Positions 13,101 through 26,253 of a DNA stretch of 64,000 nt are shown here, piece after piece; within the stretch, counting starts at the first letter, position 1, and the number at the start of each line of letters is the position of its first letter. The position numbers were made by a program, and so were the translations under genes. Source of the stretch: Diploscapter coronatus (lineage: Eukaryota > Nematoda > Chromadorea > Rhabditida > Rhabditidae); contig OZ038422.1 of assembly GCA_964036155.1 (NCBI GenBank), forward strand, positions 44,725,201 to 44,789,200. Direction: 5' to 3'. The notes beneath the pieces were generated by a model that had not been told where the DNA came from, did no database searches, and worked only from the letters and a program-made list of their open reading frames with translations.

Positions 13101-13799
13101 GAAGATGCATGGCCGCCCCAGACTCGCCCTGGAGACGCTCAAGAGGAAGATCAATAAAAATCCCAAGAGGTTGTTTCGAAAACTTTTGAATGAAAATAAG
13201 GAAAACTTACAGATTCCAAACGATCTACCAGAAGTACGTGCAGAGAAACCGCCCCGCGCCGGTCCGTCCCATTCAAGAGAGAATCGATGCGGCTCGCGCT
13301 CGACTCATTCAGGAAGTCGGTCACATCTGGCGCAGTCCTCAGAATCAGGTATGCAAATATGGAAATTCTCGCCAAAATGTGATAGATTTTGTGACTGTGT
13401 GATCTTTCTTCTCAACGTGAAAGTGGAAATAAAGAAAAAAACTAGCTTTCGGGAAGAAAGATTACACTTTTGGGGAATCATTCTTCTTGTGGAAGAAAGA
13501 TTATGCAGCTGATTTTGCTATCAATTCATCATTTTTGTTTATAAAATTTTACTGCTCTGAAACAAGCAATTTCTATTACTTGTATGATATTGTCATCTTT
13601 TTTTTTAATTAAAACTACTATTTTGATTATTCTGGCATAATTCTTCACTCCAAGAATTTTACAGAAACAAGTTATAGAATTTTAATATCATCATAATATA
13701 AATTGGTATGAAAAAATAAATGATCGATTTTTTCAGATTCCCCGCGCGAGCAATATTCGCCGTAGACTGGCCAACTTCACCCTAAACAATGATGATTGA
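10149..13799 (+). CDS. Uncharacterised basic protein, about 460 residues
   Basis: I do not recognise this family. The model has 12 exons with good donors and acceptors in phase, starting at MGKSHAEKAS and ending in RRLANFTLNNDD with TGA at 13797-13799. GC-rich exons contrast sharply with AT-rich introns, so expression and constraint are likely. Visible features: a charged N-terminus; an F-box-like stretch QVYSLRRVCKSMRDFID, which is only a weak resemblance; a helical segment KWTSMAEREKERLAELQMAD; and an Arg/Lys-rich C-terminal half with KRIRRIVKSNVRRYA and RPRLALETLKRKI, compatible with nucleic-acid binding. There is no signal peptide or membrane segment. The start follows a TTTATTTCAG acceptor by 18 bases, suggesting trans-splicing. 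Two foldback elements sit in its introns. Confidence 0.8.
11255..11366. repeat. Small foldback element in an intron (112 bp)
   Basis: The ends are inverted copies of each other: AAAGGCTAGGGACAGGG on the left against CCCTGTCCCTACCCTTTT on the right. It lies inside an intron of the uncharacterised basic-protein gene. Size and structure suit a MITE remnant. Confidence 0.65.
11917..12146. repeat. MITE-like foldback element (230 bp)
   Basis: Terminal inverted repeats begin GGGGTGGGACCCAAATGAG and end with its reverse complement GGGTCCCACCCC. The interior is built of further inverted copies of a TTAACTATCACAGTTAA-type unit, so nearly the whole element can fold. No coding capacity. It ends only 11 bases before the next exon of the host gene. 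Confidence 0.8.
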
Positions 13800-14860
13800 A
13801 TGAGTGAACGATCGAGGACAGTTGGGTCAGGTATCAACTTCAGATAGTTCATAATTCATGAGAGCCTCATTATTATTCTTTTGTAAAAATTTATTCCTTC
13901 TTTTGTATTTATTTATTTTCTAAGATTTCTTTAGTGCAATAGATATCACTTTATATTGTTTTCAAAACGATATCCCAAAACAGTTTTTCCATTCAAAAAT
14001 ACGGTTATCGAAAGCTTTATTCCTTAATTTCGTGCCTTATTTATCTTGATTGTATATCAAGTGTTGTTACAAACTTGCCATCAAAATATGTTATTAAAGT
14101 GTTTTCTGGATTGCTTAAAGTATTTTCTAAAGTACCTATTTGAGAATATCCTATTTCATCAAAACTCAATTTACAGAGGGAAAAAATAATTTTCCAGAAA
14201 TTTAGGATTGAAAAACTTCGGTTTAAAAATGAAAAAAAAATCAGTTGAAGTCACCAACAGAAAATTCGATTTTTCGAGATTAAAATTAAATGCATTTTAG
14301 ACTTGTTTTCTATTAAAACTTGTTGGCTAAAATTGTTTGTGTGAAAATATTTCGGAATAGTTTGATTTCCTCCAATTTAATACAAAAAATAAAATTTTAT
14401 ATTTATTTTTAACGTTAAATTAAATCTGAAATGAAAAAGATGAAACAACATCATCCGTAGGATAAAATATGTTCATTCATAGCTCTGAAGATATTAATTA
14501 ACCGTAGTGAAAATAAGCACAAAGTGATTGCTATTCGAGATTAAAAATATATAATTCCTCTGAAATTTCCATAGAATAAGCTTTTTTTCAAAAATAATTA
14601 GATAACATGCTGGGGGTGGAAGGTGATTTGTACCGGAAGATGAAAGGAGTTGATCTCGAAATTTTAGTACAAATCATTCCGGTTTGTTCGAATAAACTCC
14701 AAACTTAAAATATGAGCTTGCAGCTGTTGATAAAAGAACGAGGACATTTCAACATACCAACACTGTAAGAAGGAAAATAGAGAGCAGGTTACACTACCTA
14801 CTCTGTTCCAGCCTTGGTATATTGGAATGTTGTTGGCGGCTGTCATTTCCAAATGGTCGT
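13800..14860. other. Convergent intergenic spacer
   Basis: AT-rich DNA between two converging genes. It carries the 3' UTR of each and shows no recognisable element. Confidence 0.5.
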
Positions 14861-17800
14861 TTAGAATCCTTTGGACTTGAAGAATTCATCCAGAGGACCG
14901 ACATTGTTCTGCTTCAGTTTGGCATTGGTGCGGATGGACTCGGTCGCCTGGCGGATGGGTCGATCGAGGGTCGCCAGGTCAGAGGCAGACAGCGATTTGC
15001 AGAAAAGGTCCTGCAAATAAGCAAATTCATCTGGTAAAAGTAATATTCTAAATAATAATGTCAAATCTTTGCAAATATTTTGCCCAACTTTTACAGGTAA
15101 AATTCTCATATTTTGAAAATCTCTCAAAATGATTCAAGAAAAAAGTAGAAGCGTCAACCTCCACATCCTTGGCCATTTCTTCGCTGCAGAAATTTTCGGA
15201 GGCCCATTTGAAGCATCGCTGAAAATTTCAAAAACTTCTCAAATTAAGAAAATATCTATATAGAAATACCTGGAAGAGTCCATTGCCCACGCCGCCAAAT
15301 TTCTCGATGAGTTGCTGCATGTGGGATTTGAAGTACGACCAGGCGAAGGCCTGAAGACCAAGCTTTCAGATGTTTTGTAAATTAAATGATGTTCCTCACC
15401 TGTCCAACTTTGGTCGCAGAGGGGCTGAGGAACAGCAAATAAAGATCCTGCATTCGGATTTTGTCCTGAAAATTTCACATCAAACAGCTTTTTAAATGGC
15501 TAAATGAAAGTGAAATGTGTTAACAACATGAAAGAACGTCCTGATTTAAAACATGAAAATTTTTACTTCATCAAATCCATATTTGAATGCCTTTTCAAGC
15601 AGTGCATGCTCCTGAGTGGCAGAGAGAGCAGTGATGCAATGTCTCTCGATCTCCGTGAAACCAATCGTCTCGTAGACTTGCTGCAGCTGGAGGAATACCT
15701 TTTCGCCGCCATTGCGAGCTGCAGAACTGTAGATCTGCAAATAGTCAATTTCCGTGAATATTTTATGATTTATTTTTCCTGAAAAATAGAATTTAATTTA
15801 GAAGAAAAATCGACAAGCGTTTATTCGAAAAAAAAAAGAATTGATTTTGTTCTGATCATTTGAATGATGAACATGCAATTCAATATTATTTTTCTTTGTA
15901 AATTTTTCAGTTTTTTCAAAAGTCTTAACACAAGTAAATTCATACCATGGATCTCAAATCAGGATGGAGTTCGGCCTTTGTCGTTGCGTGATTCTCGAAC
16001 AGTTCCAGGATCTTGCTGATCGTTGGCTGGTGACCTGCTTTCGCAAGTCTTCCCTGAAAATAAAAGAAATGACTTGAATTTATTATCGGAAAATTTGCCT
16101 GAATCAGTGAACGAAGCAGGGACAACTGTGCGTCTTCCCCGGGCTGCACTTCCCAGCCGAGTTTCTCACCGATTGGAGCCAGAATCTTCGAGACGTAGGC
16201 ATCAAATCTGAAAATAGCAGTAAGACTTAACTGAAAGTAAAAAATCGATAACTACTTTCAAAATAATTTGATATATGAGACAAGAATTATCAGTTACTTA
16301 GAAAATTCATAACAGTGAAAAAGTAAAAAAGCGCACTAATTTATCCTCTTCTAACCCTACATGTAATTACGTAAGCTTTAGGATTTTTCAAACCAAAAAT
16401 GATGTATCTCGACATTGATAGAGAAATACTTTACCTCTTCTTGAGACTGCCATCTGCGTCAGCATCGATGAGCACGTTGCTGAAGGCGGCAAGTCCTTCG
16501 TCCAAAGCACTCCATACAATGTACTCCTCTTCCTTCAACGAGGCCTCCAGCAGTTGCAAGAATGAAGAGGCTGTTTGACGACCGGCTAGGACCTATAAGA
16601 AAATTTGCGAAACTCATCAAAATTAGTCCATTTGAAAGCGGTAATTCGAAAATGGCACACTGAAAGGAAGCACTTCTGAATTCATTTAAAAAAAAAAAAA
16701 CATTGGGATTATCGAGAAACCAAAATGAGTCTGATATTGTATTTTACGAAGTCTGCCTATAGAAAAAAGAATCAGATAAATGCCAGATTCATTAAAAAAG
16801 AAGACAAAAATGAACTTTCATACCAGCGCAAACAGGTCATTAGCGATGTTGAATCTGTCGATGATGGGCATATTGCCGGAGGCAATGTCAGGCAGCAGAG
16901 CAGTCAGCATTTCGCTGCTGTATTCAACGCGGTAGAATCCTGTTGCTCCTGTGTTCAACTGAACGAACGAATAAGTCGAAATTTAAACGGAGAACAGATT
17001 TTTAATCAAAACCAACCTTAATCCACTCATTAGGATTAACATCAGAAACGGTGACCGTCTCTTCTCTTCCCTTCATCAGAATGCGCTGCTTGACTCTCGA
17101 TGGGTCGGAGCTGGTAGAGATGTTGATTGGTACCTGGAAAATTCCGTTTCACGAATGTAAAACAGTTAAAAAAATCTTTTCTCTGAAAACCAATTTGAAC
17201 TTTTTGAAGGAAGATCTACCATTCATAATATTAAAAATACGCTTTATTATTACCTGCCAGATCTGATTATTGCTGTCTTGCCCTCCATCAGCAATGAATC
17301 TGTTCTGCTTCAGATGCAGTTGCCTCTCCCTGCCATTCACTGTCTGACTCACAGAGACAACAGGGAATCCCATCTGTTTTGTCCAACCAGACATCAGTTC
17401 GGAAATGTTCTGCAATTTACAACAATTTGCAGTAGCCGTTGATTTTTACGCGAAAAGTTCACGGCGTCTTTCAAAATGATAAAATGATCATGATGGAAGA
17501 GGGGATTTTTTCAAACGTCAAGGATCAGATTTTCACGTAAAGAATAAAAACAAACCTGTCCACTTGCTTCGCTCAAAGCCATCCACAAATCCTCAGTCGT
17601 TGCATTTTTGTATGAAAATCGTTTAAGATAGATTCTCAAACCCTTCTGCAAAATAATCATGTTCAAAGAGCTAAAGGAAATTTTAACCTGGAAAGTCTCT
17701 TCTCCGAGATAGAAGCAGAGCATGCGATTGACCGAGTTCGACTTGGCGTAAGTGATCGAGTCGTAGATCTCTTCCAGCTCATTCGGGTTGTCTATTTCGA

Positions 17801-20800
17801 CCTGAAAGCAGAATCCTTCTTGGAGGAGAAAAATGCATGAATTATGAGGACTTTTGAGTTTTTTTTTTTTAAAGCTCAAAGTGTTGTTTCAAACATTATC
17901 AAAACTTCCTCTTAAAATTTTTAACTTTCCAATAATCAAAATATTTTGGCATGATATTCGAACAACGTCTAGAAAAATAAACAAATTACTGAAAAACTAA
18001 GGCCTCTTGTAGTTTTACCCTTGTTTCTCGTCCTCTTGCTAGTTTCCAGAAAAGGGGGATAAGAAGTACAAGATGGTAAGGGTAACCTTAAGGGCAAACA
18101 GTACAAGCGACCAAAACCAACCTCGATCGGATGAGAGCTCCTGAGCGAGTCGAGACCGAGTCCGGAAGCGAATTCATCGTTGATGAAGTGCAGCCAGATC
18201 TTGAACTCCTCGCAATTGTAGCCCACGAACAGGTACTCCATGAACGAGGCGAACCCCTCTTTCAGCCACAGGTCCGTCCACCATTGCTGGGAAAAACGAT
18301 ATTCTTCTTTCCATAAAAAAAGACTGATATTTCAAGTTCGAGACTCTTTAAAAGTTCGATAATCGCGAAAACTTATCAGTTGAATTCGAAAGACAAACTT
18401 TCCTACATCCAAATGATCGTTTTACACAAATCAAAAATTTGCACGGTGAAAAGTTATGCAGAATTCTGTCAAAATTTCAATTGAAATTTTGAAAAATGTG
18501 AAAAAAAAAATTTAAGCAAACCATAGTGACGAGATCTCCGAACCACAAATGGGCCAGTTCGTGAGCAACGACCAAAGCGACGTTCATCTTCATCCTCGTC
18601 GACGAGACTTTCGAATCGATCAGCAAATAGACTTCGCGATATGTCACCAAGCCCCAGTTTTCCATTGCTGAAAAATACAAATTATTATTACATCCCATGT
18701 AAAGAGACCAGAAGAAATCGTGATAAATTTCCTTTCAAGTATACTGCGCTAGTTTAGTAAAATGTCCAAGGTCACTTCTTACCATTTAGATTTCACTTTT
18801 CAAAATGACAAAGTTTAAAAATTGAAAAAAAAAAAAAGTTCAAAGGCATGAGAAAATCAAAGAATGGACAAGTTTTCCAAAAATTTGACCACTTTCTGAA
18901 GCGTACCTCCCATACTGAAATCGGGTATGCCAATCAGGTCGCATTTCGGCAGAGGGTAGGTGATGCCGAACCAGTTGTTGTACCAATCGATGGCCTTCGT
19001 TGCCAAGTCCAAGGCAAAACTGCCCTGCTCCTTCTTCCCAGGCACTGTGTACACACGGACCACACAACCACTTTGGGTCTTGCTCTGAAAAGAAATCAAA
19101 TAAGAAGTTTTTTATGAGAAGATTATTTGAAAATAACCAGGGAGAAGCTATGTTCTGCATTAAATTTAAAACCAATACCTCAATAAACTCAAAGTCTCCC
19201 ACAGCAAAAGCAACGAGGTAGGTGGACATAATGGGAGAAGTGGCGAATTTGACCTGCTTGAATTTGTCATCTTCGAGCGGTTTCGACTCAATCACATTCT
19301 GAAACGTTTTGATTAGTACTAATAAATTATTTATTAAAAAAATAGCAAAGATTCGACTTTTCCATGTTACGAAATCACAGTCTGTCAGAATCGTTAGAAT
19401 TTGTGCATTCACTTTGGTAAAATTAGCCGCAATCATTATCCGCTTTGATTTACCAGTGAACCTTGCTTCACATTTTCAGAGATTCGCAAAACTATTTTCG
19501 AGAACCACCCGATTTGCGATCGATTTTTCAATAATCCAATCCTGTACGTCGATAAACACGCCAACTATCTATAGCTCTACAGGATTCAGTTTTTTTAGAA
19601 AAATCCCTAGCAAAACCATTAATTCCGAGTTTTCATTTTTGTCAAAATTTGAATAGTAAAAGTGTTAGCGAGATAGGCTTGAGTAAATTTATTACTATGT
19701 ACCACCAACTGGTAGGCCGTGGAAATGTATGGTCTTTTACATTATGGAACACTTAGAAGAATGATAATCACTGATTTCATTCAATAGCAAATCTCTTACC
19801 ATGTTGCTGAGCGCCGTCAAATGGGATTCGACGACGAAAGTCACGTCGAATTGAGCTTTGTAGATGGGCTCGTCCCAGCAAGGAAAGGCATTTCGAGCGT
19901 GGGTGGACTGAAAAAGAGGGAAATTTCATAGAAATTCTTCGTTTTAAATTTTCGAAAATTGTGGTGAGTCAAGTAATCGGAACATTCGAGGCATTTGCTC
20001 TGATGAAAAAACAAGTAGGGAAATCAGCATATTTATAATTTCCCTACCTCGAACTGTGTGGTGGCCATCCACTTCTCCTCGTCCTTCTCGTTTTTGTAAC
20101 TCGATCTGTAGAATCCATGCATCTTGTTGTTCAATTCGCCCGTGTATTTGATCGTCAATTTCATCTGAAGATTAAATGGAAACTATTTTTCCGAAGAAAT
20201 CCCCACCTTTTGTGGCTCGAACTTCTTAGGCAGTTTGACAGTCAACATGTTCGTCTTCACGCTGTATTCCGACTGCAAATCGGGATAAGCTGAAATTCAG
20301 AATTTTTCAATATTTTATGATCAGATTTCGAAATAATTATTTTTCAGAAATGAAAATAAAAAAACCAAGCATTCAATTTGATGTTTTTGTCGCAATTATT
20401 CCCATTTTTAAGATGATTCTTGTTGAAAAAAATAAAAAGAAGCCTTTTCATAAATTCAATATACGTTTATCATATTTTCCATCTTTCAAGAGTTCTTGAA
20501 CATACGATTTCCGTCCTTGGCAGTGAGTGAGATATTATGCACAGCCAGGTCGACCGCGTGCAGCTTGAGGAAGTCAGTCGTCTCGAGAATCTCAAATTCG
20601 ACCGAGACTTCGCCTTCGAACGTGAAGCTAAATAATCGAGGGAAAATATCTCAGGCTATTTTTACGAAGATATGTTCTTTAGTTATTTTGTATTTGATAC
20701 TTTTTTCAAAAAATATAGTTGTTCAAATAGTCTTGCAAAAAGGAGAATCTTACTTGGAGAAATTTGGCTTGAGCTGGATGTGGTAGTGACTAGGCTTGGC

Positions 20801-20851
20801 GAACAGAGGCAGTCGCTCGTACTTCTCCTTGACCGGAACTGGACAGGCCAT
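14861..20851 (-). CDS. pam-1: Puromycin-sensitive aminopeptidase, M1 family
   Basis: Zinc aminopeptidase that trims N-terminal residues from peptides; cytosolic in other animals, consistent with the absence of a signal peptide here. Many exons. The start [15 protein letters not shown] follows an ACAATTTCAG acceptor on the minus strand by about 23 bases. The exopeptidase motif reads GAMENWG across a splice junction, the zinc site is [13 protein letters not shown], and the third ligand follows in WLKEGFAS. The transition-state tyrosine region is [11 protein letters not shown]. The C-terminal ERAP1-like helical domain continues to EFFKSKGF and TAA. One oddity: the normally conserved Asn before the zinc-ligand Glu (NEGFA in most family members) is Lys here. 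Introns are larger than in the neighbouring genes. The symbol rests on family resemblance to the nematode gene, not on synteny. Confidence 0.93.
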
Positions 20852-21781
20852 TTTTTGGAAGGACAGAACTTTTACTGAAATTGTAAAGTTGAAAGGTGAT
20901 TTGATGAATAATCAGAAAGGTGAACGGCGAGCGAAAGCACAAACTGATAAGACACATGTGCAGAAAAGGATGTTTGAAATAAAATTTTCCAAAATTATTA
21001 TCCTGAAGATTTTTTTAGGATATATAACTGCTAATGAAAAAATAAATAGTGAGAAATTTTCGTTACGATTGAATTTCAAAACTACCGAGTATGCAATCGT
21101 AAAACGCCAAAAGAAAAATCTCGATCTGCTCCTTCAGAATCCATCAAATTTCTAATCTAGAGTGAAAAATATCTCAAAATTCGATTTGTAAAAAAATGAA
21201 AGACAAAACTGCGAAGAAAACATGAGAAAAGGTAAATTGAAAAATGAATTGGAGTTGTTCGAAAGCAAAGTGTCGATTAGCATCGGTCCACGATTACAGT
21301 ACAACTTTGCTCAGTTTGAATTTTTGGCCATTTTTTGTTTGTTTTCTCAAAATTTTTTCACATTTCAGCCATCACCAGAGAAACAATTGGCTCTTTCGAG
21401 CGCGACAGGTCTTCAACTAGTGCACAAGCTTGCCAAATGATTTTATCAGGAACACCGTGGAGACCAAATTCGTGCTCATTTGATTTTACAACAAAGAAAC
21501 TGCGAATGCAATTGCATCATTTGAACTGTGAAGTTTACGGTATGTTGTTTTTCTGAATTTAGAAAGAAAAACTACGAAGACATTAAAATTATTCATTATT
21601 AAACCGCGATACGGTTTTGGCGAACAATTCTGAAAGAAAATTCGACAAAAATTGAAAATTAAATTTAACGAAGCAGGTTATTTATGACACATTAGTTTCA
21701 CACTATTCTCCTCCATTATTTACATTTTTGATGACCACTACCATCAAATATTTATTCCTCAAAAGGAGCTTGAATAATGTA
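20852..21781. other. Upstream region of the aminopeptidase gene
   Basis: No gene recognised. It should hold the pam-1 promoter and the probable trans-splice acceptor near 20874, plus the 3' flank of the chemoreceptor gene. Confidence 0.5.
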
Positions 21782-24700
21782 CTAGTTTGTACTATGAACA
21801 CTGTTCTTCTTGATACGGCCTTCAGCTTGATATTCAGCTCCCTTCCATTTCATGTGTCTCAGTTTCGGATTGTAGACACAGTAGGTTTTCTCGACTATCA
21901 TTGGTCCTGTCGACTTCTTTGTGAATAAGCCCTGGATTTTATGAATCCAAACTTCGATCTGAAAATCCTCGTAGGATAATCAGCTTTGCATTTTTATAAA
22001 GTTGGTCGTCTTTCTGAATAAAATAATTTACCTCTGAGCGATAAGGTCGAATGAAGTAGATATTGATGACAGGAGATAGTGAAGGAATCATGAGAATCAT
22101 TGAAAATACGGAATATTCCAGAAGTTTATGATTTATCCCTAAATGAGACAATATTATATCTTGAATTGCGATATGAATATCATTTGAAGTTTGAAATGTC
22201 AGCATTATTGAAGTTGCGAAAATTCTTTGAGATTCCAATCATTGCAGAATAGTTTGCAAAGCATGCTCTACTAGTTCTGCATTTATTTTAAAAGGGTAAA
22301 AACAACAAGATAATGTTATCTCACCAGATTCAAAGGTGGTAGTAAATCTCAAAGAATTTTCTAAACGTCAATCTATCGGGCGTTTAAAGTAAATTGGCAA
22401 ACTTTGTCACATAAGTTTTTTTCAGCATTCTATCTAATTTTAATCGAGATTTTTGTAGGGCGAAGAAAACGTAGAGAATTTTATGTTCTGTAAAAATTAT
22501 TTCGGTTTAAGTTATCGCTCAATTACCCTAATTAATTTTAGAAATTTTTTCAAAGGCTAGCGATATTTTTTCTCACTCTCGCTCTCAAAAAATAACGTGA
22601 AGTAATAAGAGAATGTAGAAAAGCACAATACCAAGCAGGCGGAAAGAGGAGAGAAAGCGAAGGATTACCGTTGTTCTGAAATTCCTCAAAAAATAATTAA
22701 TTAGGGTAATTAAATCAATTAAAATCCGACTAGTCTTTACAGGATATCAAATTTCCTACGTTTTTCTACACCATATAAAAATCCTGATTAAAATTGGATG
22801 GAATACAAAAAAAAAATTTTCTTTGTGACAAAGTTTACCAGTTTACTTGAAACACCCTGTAGTCTTCTTACCTAAAGTTTGAATAACGAAAGTGATCGCA
22901 GCCTCCAAGTAAAATATTGGCAGAATAGCCTGGCAAGTTAAGGCCTAGAATTTTAAGGGAGATGAACATTTTCTATAAAATATGGTCAAACTTACGTTCA
23001 GCAATGTATGGTGCATGCGCCTTGTATGATGCGACATTTTATCAGCAATTCCATCTAATTTTCTTCGAACTTTCAACCGCATTAGCAAAATTATCGCGTA
23101 AACGGGGATAATTGGAACGACCTAGAAAATAAAGTTTGAAATTTTTTAATGAGAACAGGAATCTGAAATCAGTTTTAGAATGAAAGTGTTTTGCTTTTGA
23201 AATATTCGATGACGAAACATTTCAATAAAAGTCTATACCTCACTGAAACCTGCTCGCAATATGGATTCAGCACTTCAACTAGACGACTTACCATGTAAAG
23301 AGTCATAAGCAATGTCGGCAGTGATTTCATTGTATCCACAGTGCCTATGATGACTTTAGTATCTTCGAAACTGTAATTTGGCAATTGATTTCGTAAGGCA
23401 TCTTCAAGTTCCTTGGGGTCATCATTCGCAAAGAGGTAGACTATCTGAAAATGAATTTTGGTATTTCATAATCGAAGGTTCAGAATGGTTATAATGTAGG
23501 AAAAACTCGTCTTTTTCAAAAGAATTGTTGATATCACTGAAGATAAACTCCGCTTATTGTCTATGATCGATGATTTGAGGAAAAAACTAAAGTCATGCAG
23601 ATAGATTTGTAAAGAAAAACCCGCACCGCGGGTCGGGTACGGTTGTAAAAATTGAGAAAAGATGCGGATTGGGTTTGGGTGTCAAAGTGAGAAAAAATTC
23701 AAGTCTGCATGCAGATAAGAATCACTGAATTTAACATTCGCCGTAATCAAATAGACGATATTTCACTGTGTGTTTGAGCTTTGGTTTTACGCCAGTTTCA
23801 ATACTTCGCAATGCTTGCACATTTTGCATCTTTTTTCCAAATTTACGCATGATTTATTTTTTCTCAAATGATCGGTCTCGACAAGAGCAACTCCTTCCAC
23901 TGCAGCGAGATTGGTCGCTTTGAAAGAAGTACCGATACCTACCATATGTATGAATGTGGGCAAATAGACAATTAGAATAATCACTGTTAGAGTATTTCGA
24001 CTTGGAGCGGGGTAACAGAGCACGTAGTATCGATATGCAAATGAGAGTAACAACGAAAATAATGAGTGCGCAAAGAAATGAAGCCTGAAGTTGATCATAT
24101 CACCTTATAGTGTTTAAAATGTTGCTTAACTCATAAATTTGGAATTAAAGATGTCACATCTCTATGAATAGAGTAAAAATTCTGACGATAAAGTTAATTT
24201 CGTAATATATTGATTATAAGAGAAGACTGAATTATTAAAGTTCGTAGTTTGCAACAAAGTAAAATGGAATAGAAAGTACAAAAAAATACTCACATTAAAG
24301 CATATAGAACGAAGCAAACACCGCTCGAAATATAAATACAGAATCCATTTGGGATAATCGCCATAGACATTCGAGTTGGAATTATTCTAAATTAATTTAA
24401 AAATGCCGATTTAAAAATATAAAGTAGCCATGGCAAACATATATTTGCAAGTGATAAACAACAATTTTGATATTTTTATTCACAACTGCTCAAAATGAAA
24501 TTTCGAACGTAAAAACTAACCATCATCAATGGAAATCTGGAAAGCATACCTATTAGCAACAAATAAATCAGTCATACACGCTCCTAAATCGCTGAGCGCG
24601 AAATTGAGAATCAACACAGAATAGCATTTTATCGCTTTAGGCGTTTTGAATAGGCAGAAATAGACTGAAAATCGATTACATTTTTCAATTTATAAAATAT

Positions 24701-24789
24701 AACCTACTCAGCAGACAATTGAATATGATTCCTAGTGTATTTATTGAAAAGTGCCATATTTCAAAAGTAAGCAGGATAGCATCAACCAT
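21782..24789 (-). CDS. Seven-transmembrane chemoreceptor, srd family
   Basis: Serpentine receptor of the nematode Srd family, expected in the cilia of chemosensory neurons. The exons joined in phase give roughly 380 residues with seven hydrophobic segments. Family hallmarks in order: LGIIFNCLLIYFCLFKTPKA, YSVLILNFALSDL, MAIIPNGFC, HSLFSLLLSFAYRYYVL, a long second extracellular loop, KMSHHTRRMHHTLLNALTCQ, and SPVINIYFIRPYR near the end of TM7. The tail ends NSVHSTN with TAG at 21784-21782. No frameshift or internal stop is visible, so it looks functional. The start chosen is MVDAILLTFEI; an additional upstream exon cannot be excluded. A 490 bp foldback element occupies one intron. Confidence 0.88.
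22373..22862. repeat. MITE-like foldback element in an srd intron (490 bp)
   Basis: Long imperfect inverted repeats of about 110 bp: the left arm contains GGCAAACTTTGTCACA and ATCTAATTTTAATCGA, the right arm their complements. The outer right end reads AACACCCTGTAG. An inner inverted pair (ATTACCCTAATTAATT) lies at about 22520 and 22690. No open frame of note. The element stops about 10 bases from the host 5' splice site. Confidence 0.8.
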
Positions 24790-26253
24790 ATCGATAATTC
24801 AAGACTGTAGATCGTTATCATACTATGAAAAATATGAAATACGTAGCGTAACCTCCACCAGACAATTCCTAAAATGCGATATAAATTGCCTTATGCGTGC
24901 AAAACTAAAGCCCATTATTATAAGAACGAAGAATGAAGTATAGAAGAAAGCTTAGCATAATTGAGCTGTGTGACACATTAGAAAAAAACTGCGTCAGGCG
25001 TTGCTCAATTCCTGCAAATAACACCTCTGCATAATTCGATTTGTCTCCATGGAGCGATTGCTTTTTTAAGAACATAGTTTTTGATACGGAAATTAGAAAA
25101 TCACAAGATCTGCTCACATTCTGAAATGAAAGCGTAATCGATTTCCGGAAATTGGTACCGAGAATGCTTATAGAGAAATTTAACTACCGGCATTTTACAT
25201 ATTATTCAAAAGAATCAAAACACAGTGCATACATCAAAGCTAACGATATTGATAGTGTGTAAATAGTTTACTCGATGCATTATCCCAAAATAACTCTGCT
25301 TAATTTCTAATTGTTAAGAGAATTTTCAACTACTGCGTATTACCCGCAGAATAATGATTTTCAATTGCAGGGATATTGCAATTTCTTTTAAATCGAGCAG
25401 AAAATTTCGCTGTCCACCGTTAAGGTGGTGTACAGAGATTGCCAGAAGATTAAGAAAGGAAAAACTATTCACCCTGGAGATAAATACAAACAGTTCAGTC
25501 TGGTTGAAGGCATTCAGACCTAGGGATGACGTTCTTCAGACGGAAGTAAGCTAGAGCTGATATTGTTGATGCCTACGAAATCTGGAAGATTGAAAATGAG
25601 GGGAGAAAGAACGATCTAGGCCAGTCTTTCCTTTTCGCATGTTATTTCTCAATTTTCTAGCCACTAAAAGCAGCTGTGCACTACTTTGCACCTCCTAGAT
25701 TTCGTCATCAGCAATAGATCGCAGAGTAAAATCATAGCTATAATGTCAACTTGCACTGACGAAAATTGTGGTTAATCACAATCAAAGGTTGGGGATAAAT
25801 TGGTTTCGAAAATGTTCTGCTCAATGAACAAATTGAAATTACAAATTAGCATACATTGTCTCATGAGATTAGACCATTTTCTGCACGAACAGTTGAGAAT
25901 GGGCACCTTCTCTGATTTCACATTCTTGATCTGCGTCACGAAATACCCATATGACGAGACAGAAATAGAAACTTAGAGAGTTAACACCTGAAGAACTCCC
26001 TGGTGAGTATATTTGTTCACAGATGTTAGAGTTATTTCATTTATTCGTATTATTATTATTGCAAAATTAACACGAAAAACGGATTTCATGACATTCAACA
26101 ATATTTTCCAATCTTTGAAAAGTCAATTATTCGGGAAAAAAAGTTTCAATACTTTTCAAAGCAATGATAATAACAATTCAACAATTCAATAGAAGATAGC
26201 CACTTTATTGAACTAATTGATGCAGAAAAAGAGTACACTTTTGTACTGAGTTT
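24790..26253. other. Intergenic region with a dispersed foldback element
   Basis: No gene recognised. It contains the srd upstream region and one copy of a short palindromic repeat at 25561-25716. Confidence 0.5.
25561..25716. repeat. Short palindromic MITE-like element, copy 1 (156 bp)
   Basis: The ends are inverted repeats: TATTGTTGATGCCTACGAAATCT on the left (given here in two parts, TATTGTTGATGC and ACGAAATCT) and AGATTTCGTCATCAGCAATA on the right. The whole element is repeated in reverse orientation at 47960-48120, showing it is a dispersed family. TA at both edges may be the target duplication. Confidence 0.75.
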
